A stretch of DNA of 64,000 nt from Rhodocollybia butyracea (taxonomy: Eukaryota; Basidiomycota; Agaricomycetes; Agaricales; Omphalotaceae), in assembly GCA_015501585.1 (NCBI GenBank), contig JADNRY010000011.1, positions 310,001 to 374,000 of the forward strand, read 5' to 3'. A program made the translations under genes and the position numbers. The notes under the pieces were generated by a model. It worked only from the letters and a program-made list of their open reading frames with translations, did not search any database and was not told where the DNA came from. This document shows, one piece after another, positions 1-12,063 of the stretch; position 1 is the first letter of the stretch; each line of letters begins with the position of its first letter.

Positions 1-3000
1 TTCTGTGATAATACATTAGCCAGAAAATATTTGAAAAGTGACTGGTACATACATCAGGACCACCAGCACGTAAGAGTTTTCCATGGGTAATTGGACGAAC
101 AACTCCTGCTTTACGCTTAGCAGCAGGACGAGAGAGGCTACTTGGAGGTTCTCCAGACTGAACGTGGATGGCGTGACTCTTGTATAGGTCGTCTTTCTGT
201 ATGGTTTCGTCTTTAACGGCCTTGATCTGAGCACGTTTCTCTTTCTTTTTGGCGTAATCGATACTGGATGTTGGTTCAGATAAAAATCAGAGAGAAAAGT
301 AAATAAGTCGTACGTAGGGCCAACCAACAGGTTGATACTTGCATTCGTCAACGTCATCAAATTGGCAGCCAGTTCGGTCTTGAAGTAGCAACTAAAGACA
401 GCATCACCTTCCTCTGAAGCACTAGCGTTCAAGGTCTAGATCAAAGCATGAGTGAAGCGAAAAGAATACATAAATTTGAGCTGACCATCCAGTCGTCCCG
501 TAAATTCGTCATGGCTATACTTTTGATGGTGACCAGAGGTATCTTTCGGTCAAGGGTGGTAATTGGTTGACCGTCCTTGGCCGTTGTGATTGCAATATGA
601 ACAGCTTTTTTGGTCTGATTCATAGGTTGAGATAGACAGACACGAAAAAGGTGGGCCAACCACATACCACAACTATCCAACGAGGGCTGGGTTTACTTGA
701 ACGCCCGAGCTTGGATACCAGAAGCTGAATTTTACTACTAAACGTTACTTCGTCGTCTACAAACAGCATGAGACAATGATGGAAAAAGTAAGAAGATACA
801 TACTGCCAATGCCACAAGCAGACGCAAGTTCTTCGCCGAAGGCACTCTTGCCATTTATGTCAAGATAATCGCCCATGAACCTCCTGTAACTCAACAAGCT
901 GTAACGCCTACGCTCCTTACGTCCAGCGAGTACCTGATGTCCATAGTCACGAACTTGCGCATAAACCAGAGATTCTTTGTTGTTCTTCCAGAACCTTTGT
1001 ATACGGCGCGCGCACTCGTGCTTGTATCGCATATAGTTACGGAACGCGCGCTGGATACGACCGGCCATGTTGTGCCAATAACGATCTCGCATTGTTTCCA
1101 GTGCGAAGAGCTTCATATAGAGGAATGTGAACAAATCGACCACATAAACTTGGTGAACTTACTGTTTCAGGGTTCTTGATGAACGCCTTCGTGGTACCCA
1201 TCTGCCACTCATCTTTAGCAATACCAGTATCCTTCAGTATGGCTTCACAGCCTGACTTTGAATCACCACTCCAAATGTACTCTCCAGCATAAGACGTTCG
1301 AGGAGAAAGAAGATAGAACCTCTCTATCATCTTTTCGAAGGTATTTCTATATGCGAAACCCGCTCTACGAACACGGATGTTCTCTTGTAGACCAAGGTAT
1401 TTAATCTGATGCAGGATAGCTTTCTCGTCATATTCTGAAGAGCTCCGGTTTTGATTGGGCTTGATAGTACGGATGTATGACGGTTGAGCTTTCATTAGGT
1501 TTTCGACAAGAGCGCCAGCGGAAGCCTGGAATGGAATGTAACAGTCGATGGTTTGATTGATGACGACTGCTCACCTTGATCCTATCTCCAGCAGTGGGCG
1601 GTCTCTTCTTGCTGTTCGGATCGGGCCGATCAGGAAAGAGCGTCTGCAAGAACTGGTTGCCACTGGAGCCAATAAGGTCCAACAAGTCTTTAAGGAGAGA
1701 GTCCTTGTTCTTGTCGGTCATTCCAGAAATATTGTACATGACATCCCCAGCGTAATGTTTGACCAAAAACTGTGCCCCGCGAGATTCGAAATGAGGATTA
1801 GACGCAAGACCGGCAGATCGCTGAACGAAGCTATTATCAGCAGCGGTGGGGTCTGCATGGGCGGTAGCGCATGCGTCATTCAACGCGGCAAAAATGCCAG
1901 GAGGGCGCCGTTCTTCAATCAGATCGCAAACAATCTTGTTATTGAAATACTTGATTGGCGTCCATTTTATCTGCTCTCGAACGTATTCCTCCTGCTCTGT
2001 TTTCAGAGTCAACTCGATGAAGATTTGCTGGAGTTTTTCGTTGACATAGTTGATGCAAAGCTGCTCAAAGGAATTGTCCTTGACTTCACGTTAGCACAAC
2101 GGTTCTTCAGTGATATACTACCATGTTTACCTCGAAGATCTCGAATCCAAATATGTCCTGAACGCGAAATTAAGAACAGGCCAGAAACCAACGTTTCAAT
2201 ACTTACAAGAATACCAATGACTTGAGCATGTGCTGCCCTTGGTTTCATAGAGATATTGATCCGCGATACAATCCATTCGAAGAGATTGTTGTAGATAGCT
2301 TTCGCTAGTGCATCTCTTCCTGATACTGCCTGAGTAGGATTTAGAGGCACGTCGTAAACAGAGCCCCGACGGCCACCGCGTTGAGTCTCCATTACACGTA
2401 TGGTTAACACTTTTTGCACCAATGCCGGGTCCACCTCCATGAGATATGCGACAAAGTCAGGTACACCAGCATCTGCGATAGTCGAATTTCCACTCTCATC
2501 TTCAACAAATTGAACATTTCCAAGCCACAGAACGGTAGCAAGCATACGGAAAATCTCGCTTTGTTCGTGATCGCTGAGACCAATGATTTGCATGGCATTC
2601 TAAAGGAGATCAGTGCCGTATCAAATGGACATTGGTCTAGAGCTCACAATGGTTTCGGAAAAGTCCTTGTGATCGTCAATATCCACAACATCAAGACAAT
2701 TGCTAAGACTCGTATACGCATATGCCTCGGGCCCTTGCAGCCCAAACATTTCTGAACGCAATAGTTCAATGGTAGTCAAAACAATAAGACTTCAAATAAC
2801 ATGCCTCGTTGTGCATCGCTTGCGGCCTTAGTGAACTGGTAGAAGATATGGAAGTCCCTCTCATTCTCCACCTGCCCTACGACTCGACCCTTCTCCAACA
2901 GATAATTTGTGATCTGAGCCCCTACGGGTTCACCCTGCGAGTTGAACATAATTTCCAGATACTTTCCCTGAATAGAAGATCGAGTGAGTATACATGAATC

Positions 3001-3750
3001 AGCAGATCTAAACATACATGTCGACTTGAGTTGTTATTTCGCAGAGTCTTGGCGCACCCAAAACTCTCCAATAGAGGATTGGTCGCCAATACCATGTCCT
3101 TGATCTCCTGGATACTGCTATCCTGACCGCCTGATACCGCAGCAACGTATTGCATGATACGCTTGGCAGCCTCTGTCTTTCCAGCTCCAGACTCTCCAGA
3201 GATGATGACACATTGATTTTCGTGGTAGGCATTCATGTTGTAGTACGCAGATTCAGCGATGGCAAACACATGCGGTGGTACTTCGAGTCTGTTCTTTCCC
3301 TTGTATCGTTCGAGAACTTCTTCGGTATATATCCCAAGATCTAGAACGTTTTGAGCCGATTGCAACAATGCAATAAAGGAACCTATTCACCTCGGAAAGG
3401 ATTTACAGATATCAGCACTTGGCCAATATAGGTATAAATTTCAGCACCCTTCCACCTCTTCGATAAATTGTCGTTTATGCTTTCATTGCTGATTGTGGAT
3501 AAAAGCGTCATATCAGATACGCCGATTTGTTTCTTCTTAAATCCTTCTTTCCAATCGGCCTGGAAGGCGCAGTCAGTCTTGCATCTTTAAATACTTTAAA
3601 TAAGAGAGTTATATGTACCTTGGCAACCTTTCCTTTGACCGCTCCTCCGCCAGCTTTCTTCGCCGCAGGAGTCACTTTCTTCCCTGCTTTCTTCGACGGT
3701 GCCTGCAAACGGTGAGGAGAGCACGATCGTGAGGATGACGAACTTACCAT
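1..3750 (-). CDS. myo1: Class I myosin (fungal Myo1/Myo5 type), 3' end outside the window
   Basis: Actin-based motor for endocytic actin patches and polarised growth. The protein starts [13 protein letters not shown], typical of basidiomycete myosin I. The motor follows: P-loop [13 protein letters not shown] (about 3140-3200), NNNSSRH switch I region (about 3040), [11 protein letters not shown] relay region (about 2140), then the converter. Two IQ-like segments rich in RIQR/RRIQR lie near 960-1070, then a basic TH1 membrane-binding tail, and the start of TH2 (around [13 protein letters not shown]) at the left edge. SH3 and acidic tail must lie beyond base 1. The start codon (3748-3750) is its own one-codon exon: ATG is followed directly by GTAAGT, and a 45-nt intron (3703-3747) ends in GTTTGCAG before GCACCG (Ala-Pro). 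Many further short introns split the frame. A UCS chaperone gene lies just upstream on the same strand. Family assignment is very secure; the exact exon set is not fully resolved. Confidence 0.95.
3703..3747 (-). other. Intron 1 of myosin I, directly after the ATG
   Basis: The donor GTAAGT directly follows ATG and the acceptor TTTGCAG precedes GCACCGTCG. Splicing gives M-A-P-S-K-K, the usual N-terminus of this family. Reading through the intron would add a Ser-rich stretch not expected in the family. Confidence 0.85.
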
Positions 3751-3881
3751 GATATGCACAAAGAGTCTATTACCAGAATAAGTGAATCAGTCTAGATAGA
3801 GAGGGAAGGGAAACACAGCTGTATTATTAGACGCCTAAACTAGCGCGCGCAATTGAATGAGCTGATAATATGTACGTTATT

Positions 3882-5849
3882 TCATAAAGTATCTAGTAAA
3901 CATTGCAGCGCCTGCGATGCCGATTGTACTATCTGTGGCACTCCATTATTTTTCATTGTGTTCTGCAATGCCTTGACAAGACCCGCCTTCTGAGCTTCCT
4001 GACGAACCAGCTTCCGATCTGAGTCCACCTCAATACTATTTAGGAAGTTGCATGCACAGACCACACCTCTATGAACAAGCCCAGGGTGGCCCTCACTATC
4101 AACCTGCTCCTCCTCTGGAGCAGCAGAAGGATCAACCAGCAGGGTAAGAATAGGTAGGACTCTATGGCGTTCGAGCTGTAAGTCTAGTAGCGCTTTACAA
4201 GCACTCGGAGCATTTGTCAGGGTAGCCAATGCACCAGAGGCAGCGAGCCTTGTCTGCAGGTCCTCGGCGTCCGATAGCGCCAGTATAATGTGCAATTTGG
4301 ATTTCCCCGATCCATCTGCGTTGCTGTATCGGTCAAAGACCTTGTCAGATCCGGCAATGAGGTTACAAAGAAGCTCTACCGAAGCTCGTTGAACCATGGG
4401 ATGATCATCTAAAAGAAGGAGCTCGATATGCTCGAGTAGACCATCGATGTTAACGATACGTGAAGCGACTTCCGGACCGACGGACGCAAGGTTCGTCAGT
4501 GCCATGAGAGCTTCAAATTGCTGCAGTTGTTTGGCGGCAGGATGTCGTAGTAATATTGAGAACGGGCGTATTGCATCGAGGGATGCACCTAAGTTTGGCC
4601 CGAAGACTGCAACAGGTGGGGATGTGATAGCAAGTTTAGCTAGAGCTTGTATTGGAGCTAGGTAGGCGCTATCCAATTCTGTTTTTCCTTTTAGCTCTGA
4701 AGTAGCCTTTTGAATGATAAGAACGAGGAGTTTAGAGCCTCCGTGCTGTAAGACCTTACCCCGGTTTTCCTTATCAGTGATAATGTCGAGCAGAGCTTTA
4801 CCAATGTTGATCCTGATTCCAGGAGTTTCTACAGAAGGTAAAGTGGCGGCAAAAACGTCAAGGACACCCGCAGCCAGCAACTTCTTGATCCTCTCTCTGA
4901 CTGGAATGTCGTCATTCAAAGAAGCAGATGCATCTGCAGGACCTGTCGACTTTGCCAACTTTCGAAGTTTCTCCACTTGCTTCTGGCCTTCGGTCAATTG
5001 AGGACGGTAAGCGCAGATATTGGCTATAATGACAAGAATTCCGTAAAGTACGGTGGAGGTTGATTCGTGTATAATGGTGGATTTTCGGTTGGGAACGAGG
5101 GCAAAGAGGCGTTTCAGGAATTGAGAATCCCTGGATAATTCTTCTTTGATTGCAGGATCAGTGCTCAGATATGCCAAACCTTCGACAGCGTCCGCTAAAG
5201 AGGACTGTTCACTCCCATGGATAACGAGTCTTTTCATGACTGCGGCCAGACCATCGTCAACATTCTGCGGCTGCGATTTAGGTTCTGGAGCTCTCCCTAG
5301 GTCGTCTGTGGCGCTGTCCGCAGCACTGCCTTTTTTCAGCTTTATCAGGGCGATGGCAGTCGCGGCACACAGAGATGAGTCCTGAGTGCTCTGCGATTTA
5401 CTTTCCAGCCATTGAGTCGCCTGCGAAGACATGGCTGTACGACAAGGCTTATATCCACAAGCTTGTCCTAACAGATGCGCGACGTGTAAGGAAAACTCTG
5501 CCGAGGGCGTGAGCTCGACGCTATCCATAATCAGCTCCTGAACCAATTCCTGCTGGAAAATTACAGATGCTGATTGCCAATCGACTTGGAAGAGTGCGGT
5601 CAGAAATGAAATTCCGACTAAAAGATCATTTTCTGTGGTTTCTTCTAGACGAGGAACAACAAGAGGTGAGAATGTTTTTACAAGAGCTTCTGTCGCGGGG
5701 TCAGGTTGTCGACCATTTGGTGGATGAGCTTGTCGAACACCCTGACAATACGCAGAAAGGATAATATATGATTTGGAACGAGTGTCTGAACGTTCGGAAG
5801 GGAGAAATGCAGTTATCAGATATGATAACTCATCTGGAAGGTTGGACAT
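3882..5849 (-). CDS. she4: UCS-domain myosin chaperone (She4/Cro1/UNC-45 family)
   Basis: A 655-residue all-helical armadillo-repeat protein in one long exon. The C-terminal third carries UCS-family patterns: LAASGALATLTNAPSACKALL, a HRVLPILTLLVDPS segment, then LVHRGVVCACNFLNSI. UCS proteins bind and fold myosin motor domains; fungal She4 acts on class I and V myosins. The N-terminal YIILSAYCQGVR segment is also typical. No TPR domain is visible, as expected for fungal rather than animal UNC-45. The ATG at 5849 is preceded by an apparent 3' splice site (TTAAAGTACAG), with GTGAGT further upstream at about 5930. This is most simply a 5'-UTR intron, though a small upstream coding exon cannot be excluded. 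The next gene downstream is its likely client, myosin I. Confidence 0.9.
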   Translation of the reverse strand: MSNLPDELSYLITAFLPSERSDTRSKSYIILSAYCQGVRQAHPPNGRQPDPATEALVKTFSPLVVPRLEETTENDLLVGISFLTALFQVDWQSASVIFQQELVQELIMDSVELTPSAEFSLHVAHLLGQACGYKPCRTAMSSQATQWLESKSQSTQDSSLCAATAIALIKLKKGSAADSATDDLGRAPEPKSQPQNVDDGLAAVMKRLVIHGSEQSSLADAVEGLAYLSTDPAIKEELSRDSQFLKRLFALVPNRKSTIIHESTSTVLYGILVIIANICAYRPQLTEGQKQVEKLRKLAKSTGPADASASLNDDIPVRERIKKLLAAGVLDVFAATLPSVETPGIRINIGKALLDIITDKENRGKVLQHGGSKLLVLIIQKATSELKGKTELDSAYLAPIQALAKLAITSPPVAVFGPNLGASLDAIRPFSILLRHPAAKQLQQFEALMALTNLASVGPEVASRIVNIDGLLEHIELLLLDDHPMVQRASVELLCNLIAGSDKVFDRYSNADGSGKSKLHIILALSDAEDLQTRLAASGALATLTNAPSACKALLDLQLERHRVLPILTLLVDPSAAPEEEQVDSEGHPGLVHRGVVCACNFLNSIEVDSDRKLVRQEAQKAGLVKALQNTMKNNGVPQIVQSASQALQCLLDTL

Positions 5850-6001
5850 GATGGCTTGAAGAAAAGATAGACTCGAGCCAGCACTTTTCTGTACTTTAAT
5901 GAAGCTCGATCGAAGATGATCAACTCACGACGAGGTCAAGTCTAAAGAAAAGATAAGATCAAGAGATTACAAATATTTCTCTGTTCTTGACTATCACTTG
6001 A
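5850..6001. promoter_or_regulatory. Divergent promoter region, UCS chaperone / TRM6
   Basis: Only 152 bp separate the two start codons. On the minus strand it contains a likely 5'-UTR intron of the UCS gene (GTGAGT near 5930, acceptor TACAG near 5890). No clear TATA element was seen. Confidence 0.45.
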
Positions 6002-7755
6002 ATGGATACCCTATCACTTCCTTCCACTTCGACTAGCGCTGCTGGGAACGAAGAAACCTCTTTCAAAATTCAATCGGGCCACAATGTGCTCGTTAGGCAG
6101 CCAAATGGTGATGTTAGAAGTATAAAACTCGCCCGGGACTCGTGCGTTTTTTCGACGGTGCAATCAATTTGCAGCACCCAACAAAACAGATCTGATTTAT
6201 GTCCAGGACTGTCGCTGTTGGACGTGTCGGTTCTTTCTATGCAAACGAGCTTATTGGGCAACCTTACGGTTTTTCGTATGAAATGGTCGACAAAAAGCTC
6301 AAGATACTTCCTGTGCGGACGTTGGAGGAAGTCGGTATGAATATTCCAAATCTCATTCTTATTCTTGCTAAATAACTCCTTAAATAGAGGATACAGATGC
6401 CACAAATGAACTCATCAACGATGGAAAGTTCGTACAGCCTTTAACAGTAGACGAAATCCAAACTCTCAAACAATCGGGTGTCCATGCATCAGTATGCGTT
6501 CATTCATATTCACTTAGCTTGATTCCGACCTCGAGCACCTAGGAAATCATCAAAAAACAGATAGAGCAACATGCAAACTATTCTCTCAAAACAGAATACA
6601 GCAAGGACAAGTACAAGAAGCGGAAGGAAGCTAAGTGCGATCTTGTCCAGTCTCTCAACGACTTCCAGTACCAATTGATCGTAGATATTCAAAGTCATTT
6701 ACCACAATCGAGCCTACGATCTACAACGTCAGTAACTATTGGTTCAACAAGGACCAGAACCGAATACGAGATATACGCCCAGATACGTTATCTCAGCTGT
6801 TGACGATGGCCAACATTCAACCTGGTGGAAGATACCTTGCAGTGGATGATGCTTCCGGACTCGTTGTCGCTGCCATACTGGACAGAATGGGTGGCACGTT
6901 TTAGTTACCACAAATTCTGCAAAATCTTTATCTAACGTCCACCTCAGGTTCTGGGACTCTACTTACGATATCCGACACCGATTCACCACCAGCTTACCCA
7001 GTGATAGCCAACATGAATTTTTCATCGGACATGGTGCAATCTGTCCACAAAACACTGAATTGGGCTACATCAGAGCAAGATTATATTGCAGGTGGGTTTT
7101 TAACCTTCTGTATTTGAGTTTATTTCACCTACGCTCGATTAGTTCATGCTAGTTCCGATGTTCCCCCCGAAGAAATCAAATCAGACCGACAAAAAAGCCG
7201 GTTAAAGAAACGCAAGGTTGCTCATGATCTTTTGTCAAACACTAGGGAAGAGCTCTTTACTGGAGAGTTCGAAAGGTTAGATGAGATGTTCTCTTTCACA
7301 CTTTCATTAACCCATGTATCCTTTCAGCCTGATAGTGGCAAGCCAATACGAGCCGTCAGGTATAGTCGACAGGCTAGCGCCCTATCTTGCTGGCTCAGCT
7401 TCAATTGTGGTTCACAGCCCACACTCACAAGTGGGTTATTTACATTACTAGACTGGCAGTTGTTTTCATAGCCTTGGATCACAGCCTGTTGTCGACCTTC
7501 AAAATAAACTACGAAATACTCCAGGCTTTTTGGGACCTAGTTTAACTGAGGGCTGGCTTCGTCAATACCAGGTGGGTAACACATATACTTCAATGCTTCC
7601 TCTACTCAACTTTGGTTGAGTAGGTACTCCCCGGAAGAACTCATCCTACCATGAACACGTCTGGCTCGGGCGGATACATTCTTCATGCTATCAAAGTGTG
7701 CGTAGTTTTTAAATATCCACAACCTTTGTCTCAAAGCGCGGTCCAGTTTCGATGA
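6002..7755 (+). CDS. TRM6: tRNA (adenine-58-N1)-methyltransferase non-catalytic subunit Trm6/Gcd10
   Basis: Trm6 pairs with Trm61 to make m1A58 in tRNA, including initiator tRNA-Met, in the nucleus. Exon 1 encodes MDTLSLPS then IQSGHNVLVRQPNGDVRSIKL. Later exons carry a GRFYANELIGQPYGFSYE segment, ELINDGKFVQPLTVDEIQTLK, EIIKKQIEQHANYSLKTEYS, a KYKKRKEAK patch, and a Rossmann-like C-terminal half (IYNVSNYWFNKDQNRIRDI; LTMANIQPGGRYLAVDDASG). The conserved C-terminal VLPGRTHPTMNTSGSGGYIL motif is present. The TGA at 7753-7755 is reached in the same frame whether or not a possible last intron (GTGCGT near 7698 to CAAAG) is removed. No SAM-binding catalytic motif is expected, because Trm61 supplies it. 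The neighbour downstream is convergent. Confidence 0.92.
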
Positions 7756-7957
7756 CCCATCCGCGAGCTCCGTGATAGTACATCGAAGCAAGAAGCCCAA
7801 AACCTCATCATCTGAAAATTCGGAGACTTCGACTCCGGTTTCTAATTCATAATTTCATAACCGGTACATTATATTTGTAATTAGAAAGTACATTCGGAGG
7901 GTATAGATCTTACAGTTGGGAATCGTTGAGTGAATCGTTGAGTATCCACTTTGGTCA

Positions 7958-10900
7958 TCATGCAGGTACAGTATTAGATTCGGGGAACAATGCAGAAAAG
8001 ACTTCGTCTACAACGGTATAAGCAATATGCTGGTTGAGACGGCGATTTTGCAACACAGCAAATATTCGACGGGCTCCTCGTCGCGCGTTGGATCGCCCGA
8101 TCATGTTTGCGGCCAGGTCTAGGTAACGTCAATATAGATATTAAATGGGTAGAAGAGAAGAGTATTTACCTGGCACTAGAGAAGACAACTTTCGATTGGC
8201 TTCATCCCTGGTCCTCAGTCGTTCTTCAGATGTACGGGGAACACCAGGGGGTTTGAGCTTGCCCCCCGGCCACAGCCCGTCACGGAAGATTTTCAGATAC
8301 GACATGATCCTCGGTTCATCTAGGAAAGATTTCAATGTTTCGCGTATTTTCCTAGATGCCCGAAATCAGTGCAGTCCAGCACAACCAAAAGATCTTTACC
8401 GTTCAATTGTACCACCAAGCACTTGTTGAAGAATTATAACTACTGCTTGCCGTCGCAACCAGTTGTTTTGCTTGTTCAGCTCAAAAATGGCAAGCAGAAG
8501 ATCGCATATCGGAGCACTAAATGTGGATGTACTGGATTCCCCCTCTAGGGGTTTAAGGTCGGCAGATAGGTGTAACAAGGCAGCAGGAGTAGTTTTTCCG
8601 GAAGCGTTAAGTGCTTGTGCGACCAGGTCCTCATCGGTGACGGCCGACCCAACAATTCCAGCAAACTCGGCGGCCTGTCGTGTCAGACGCTGTATCATAA
8701 CATCTAACATCGATTGACCAAACAGCATATCGTCGATGCTTCCGGTCACAGAACGATACACAGTTCGTACTAGATCAGTACCAGAAAAACTTGTAATTGG
8801 TCCTCTGTTGTTAGGTGATGAACGCTCAGATGCTACAAACGGAGATTCTCGGGAAAGGAATGCCCGCAGCTCTTCGCTTTCGCAGACAATCGGGATGGAG
8901 ATCAATTTTTGGAGATATTTTTCCAGCCCAACTCTGCGAGTGTCAACGAAACTATTGGAAAGCTGCGGGACAAGCCTTTTTCCGGGAAATTCCAAGTTCT
9001 TGACAAGACCAAACTTGTCTCGAAGTTTATTGTGCATATTCAGGAATTCATTGTATCGTCTTGCGATGACCCACCCGGAGGAGAAACTGCCGTCCAATCC
9101 CATCTGCTGCACTTCGATAAGATAACGAACGACCGATTTGCCATCCTCGTCCCCGACCGTTGAACTAACTATGGAGACTTGAGTGCGGTCCGAAATGAGG
9201 CGGTTAGCAGCCTCCTGCTGTTCGTATTGCAACTTCTGAAATTTGAGTTCTCGAAGTTCGCGGTTCATTGAAGATTTGGACCGGCTCAAAAGCTTTAATT
9301 CCTGGTCGTCGCCAGTAAGTTCAGCTTTTTTGATAAGGCTGTCCAACATGGTTTCCTGAGCTTGCAAGCTCACGATCTTATCGCCCAGACGTGCAATCTC
9401 ATACGACAGCTGAAGATCTCCTGGACCTGCAAGTTGGAAAGATCCACGCCCTTCTTCAGCTTCCTCATTAGCATCCTCTTCAGGCTCGTCCTGGTGGCTA
9501 CTTGCTTCTCTTTCAGAAGCCGACCGCTGTCTTCGCCTTGCTGGAGACCTTGAAGACAAGAATATCGACACACGGTCAGTACCTTCTTCTTTGCGGTCAT
9601 CCAAAGCCATGATATCCGTCAGGGCAGCATGGATCTGCTCCATCCGCTGCTCTTCTGCTCTCTGTGCACGATCATCGGGGTCGTCAAACAGAGGAGCACG
9701 GGCAGCATCAGAGGAGGATTCGTCGGTTACTGGAGACATCAGGACCTCAATGTTGCTCTTCACGGGGCGTGTCATTGACGAAGGTTGTGTGGACGCAATC
9801 AAGTTCAAGGACTGAGCGGATTCGGTACGAGGAAAGGGCCCCGGGGATGATTCCGACCGCGGTAAAAAAGGAGGTCGATGTGATTTTGATGCTAGAGGAG
9901 GATCTGAGCCGCCATTATGAGCAACAGACATCCGGCTGTCCTTCGGTGACGAAGATGCGCGCAAACTAAAATCAGCATCAGCCATCACCCTAAACCAAAG
10001 CTCCGAGCTCCCAAAGTCATCAAAATCGGGCTCCATATCACGTTCTACCTGACGCTGCGCGAGAAGTACACTCTTGCGCACTCGACGCTGAGCAGCGTGT
10101 GAGTTCTCGACTTCATTATGGGCAAAAGCTCGAATAGACTCTATGTACTTTTTCCGAATAGTTGACAGGACGGGGTGGATAGCGCCAGAGAAGTAGAGGT
10201 CATTGATCATGGAAATGTCTTCCTTCACAGTGATAGCAGTGGAGGCATCCTGAACCGGTTCGTCTTCATCATCTTCCGAGCCCGAATCAACGGCTTCAAG
10301 TGGATTTTTGAATGTTTCGACAGTAAGCCAGAACTGAACCAAAAGTGATCGATTTCGACGATCCATAAACTCCATAAAATACGAAAGGGAGCTTGGGTTA
10401 CTCAGAATATCCCGCAGAGTAACGCCCGACTTTCCGGGGCCATCAGTCTCCTGGTAAACAGAGTGCATTTGCTGAAGACAAGCGTAAATATCTTTGTATC
10501 GTCACGGTAAAAAAAATCAAGCCCACTGAATGGTCACCTCCACCTAGTTCGACAATCCGTTGTTCAGCCTTACGTTTTGCGGTGTAGAGCCTATCAAGAA
10601 AAGCAACGACATCCTCGGTCCTCTCTCCGTTGATCCAATCATCCTTCTCGTGGTTCGCTGTGAGGAGCGGTCAATGCAATATAAAACGGTAGCGTTTCAG
10701 AGCATACCAAGTAGTATCCTAGTTCGTCTTATTTCTCCTAACACATCATTCTTGAGCCTCCGGGCATCGAGAAGAGATGAACATCGATTGATGCTTCGCA
10801 AGAAAGATTCAAAACGATGAGCATCTGTACGAATTGTGATAGCTTCTGTAGACAGGACAGGGTTACTTGTCGGATTCACAGTTGATATACGGCTCGGATT

Positions 10901-11973
10901 TTGTGGACGAGGGGATTGAGCTTCCAAAACGTTTCGAACCTTGGTGATCAGTTTCCTGTGAAAGTTCAGTCAAAATTTGACACAGAACGTTATATACTCA
11001 CTGTTGGTGAATCGCAGCGCTAGCCTGCAAAGAACTGGTGAATATCTGATAACGAGTAAGACGACAGATTACACATTACCACTTGGTCAATGGCTCTATT
11101 CCAAAAATCTGGGTCTGACACCATCTCCATTATGGGATATAATACAGCACAAGCTATGATTTCTCGGACTACGAGCTTCAAAACCTTACTCCCGTTCTCC
11201 GTTTCGGGAAGTACATACGGAAGAGCCTTGTCGACAAGCTTTTTGAGATGCATCTCTTCGCTTTGTCTGGTGAAGGTTGTTGAGAGATTCTCGATCGCGG
11301 GATGCAGCTTTCCCGCCTCTCTTCCTGCGCCATATTTACTTGCAAGCATAATATCAAGCTCTTCCGAATGGGTCAATTGGCGTTCCAGACCTGCCCCTCG
11401 TAATGCAATTTCAGATTGGCGGAACAGCTCAATGTGTTCTGTTATCCGGGGAAGAATACGTTTCACGACGAGATTGGGAAGATCAATTGTCGTAGCGCGA
11501 TTTAGAAGCTGGGAAACTGATTCGTGCATGACCGAGGAGACAGCTATTGGGAAGGAGGGGGAAGAAGATAGCTCTTTGTACCAAGTCAGAATAAAGTCTC
11601 TGACAATCATGATAAGAATGTCATTTAGAGCTGTAGATATCATGGGCGATTCCGGGTGTAAAGGGGGAAAAGATTGCGGTGTGTTCTGAGACCATTGCGA
11701 CCTGGTCACGACAGCCTGCCAGGCTGCAGGAGTAGAGAAAGCAAAAGGTCTGGCAGCTTTTGCAGTATTGTAGCGTCTGCGTGATTTTCTCGAATCAAGT
11801 ATGTGACCGGTAAAGACGTGAAGAGCAAGGAAAGCAAGTCCCAAGAACAGCAAGACAAACGGGGATACAAGAATAAGCGTGAGAGGCGAGGAGATGATTC
11901 GATACACAGCTGGTAGGACAAGAGCCAGCGCAGCGACCAGCACAACACTTTGCGTACTAAACGGATAGCTCAT
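7958..11973 (-). CDS. mdm1: Mdm1/SNX13-14-19-25-type sorting nexin (TM-PXA-RGS-PX-Nexin_C)
   Basis: ER-anchored sorting nexin of the family that tethers ER to vacuole/lysosome and lipid droplets. From the N-terminus: two hydrophobic segments in residues about 7-55, a PXA domain (the exon at 11020-11973), an RGS domain beginning VTLRDILSNPSSLSYFMEF (about 10420), acidic and Ser-rich disordered linkers, a coiled coil (LQAQETMLDSLIKKAE), a PX domain with RRYNEFLNMHNKLRDKF and PGKRLVPQLS, and a C-terminal nexin domain (LLAIFELNKQNNWLRRQAVVI). The last exons encode YLKIFRDGLWPGGKLKPPG and RIFAVLQNRRLNQHIAYTV, ending at TGA 7958-7960. The start is the ATG at 11971-11973, just before the first membrane helix; an upstream in-frame GTG is unlikely to be used. 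It is divergent from the carrier gene, 90 bp away. Confidence 0.9.
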
Positions 11974-12063
11974 GCTGAACTCATGATGATGAAGGAATTT
12001 GTATAGCACGTGTCCCGAATCCCGAATTTTTGATTTTGACGCCCATCTCTGTTTTTGACTTCA
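11974..12063. promoter_or_regulatory. Very short divergent promoter, sorting nexin / mitochondrial carrier
   Basis: Ninety bases separate the two ATG codons. The sequence contains CACGTG (about 12007-12012), the core of an E-box-like element of the kind bound by fungal bHLH factors. The regulatory role is inferred only. Confidence 0.4.

Noticed and set aside
11974..12009. Extension of the sorting nexin to an upstream GTG start
   Set aside because: A good ATG at 11973 lies directly before the membrane helices; GTG starts are rare in fungi.
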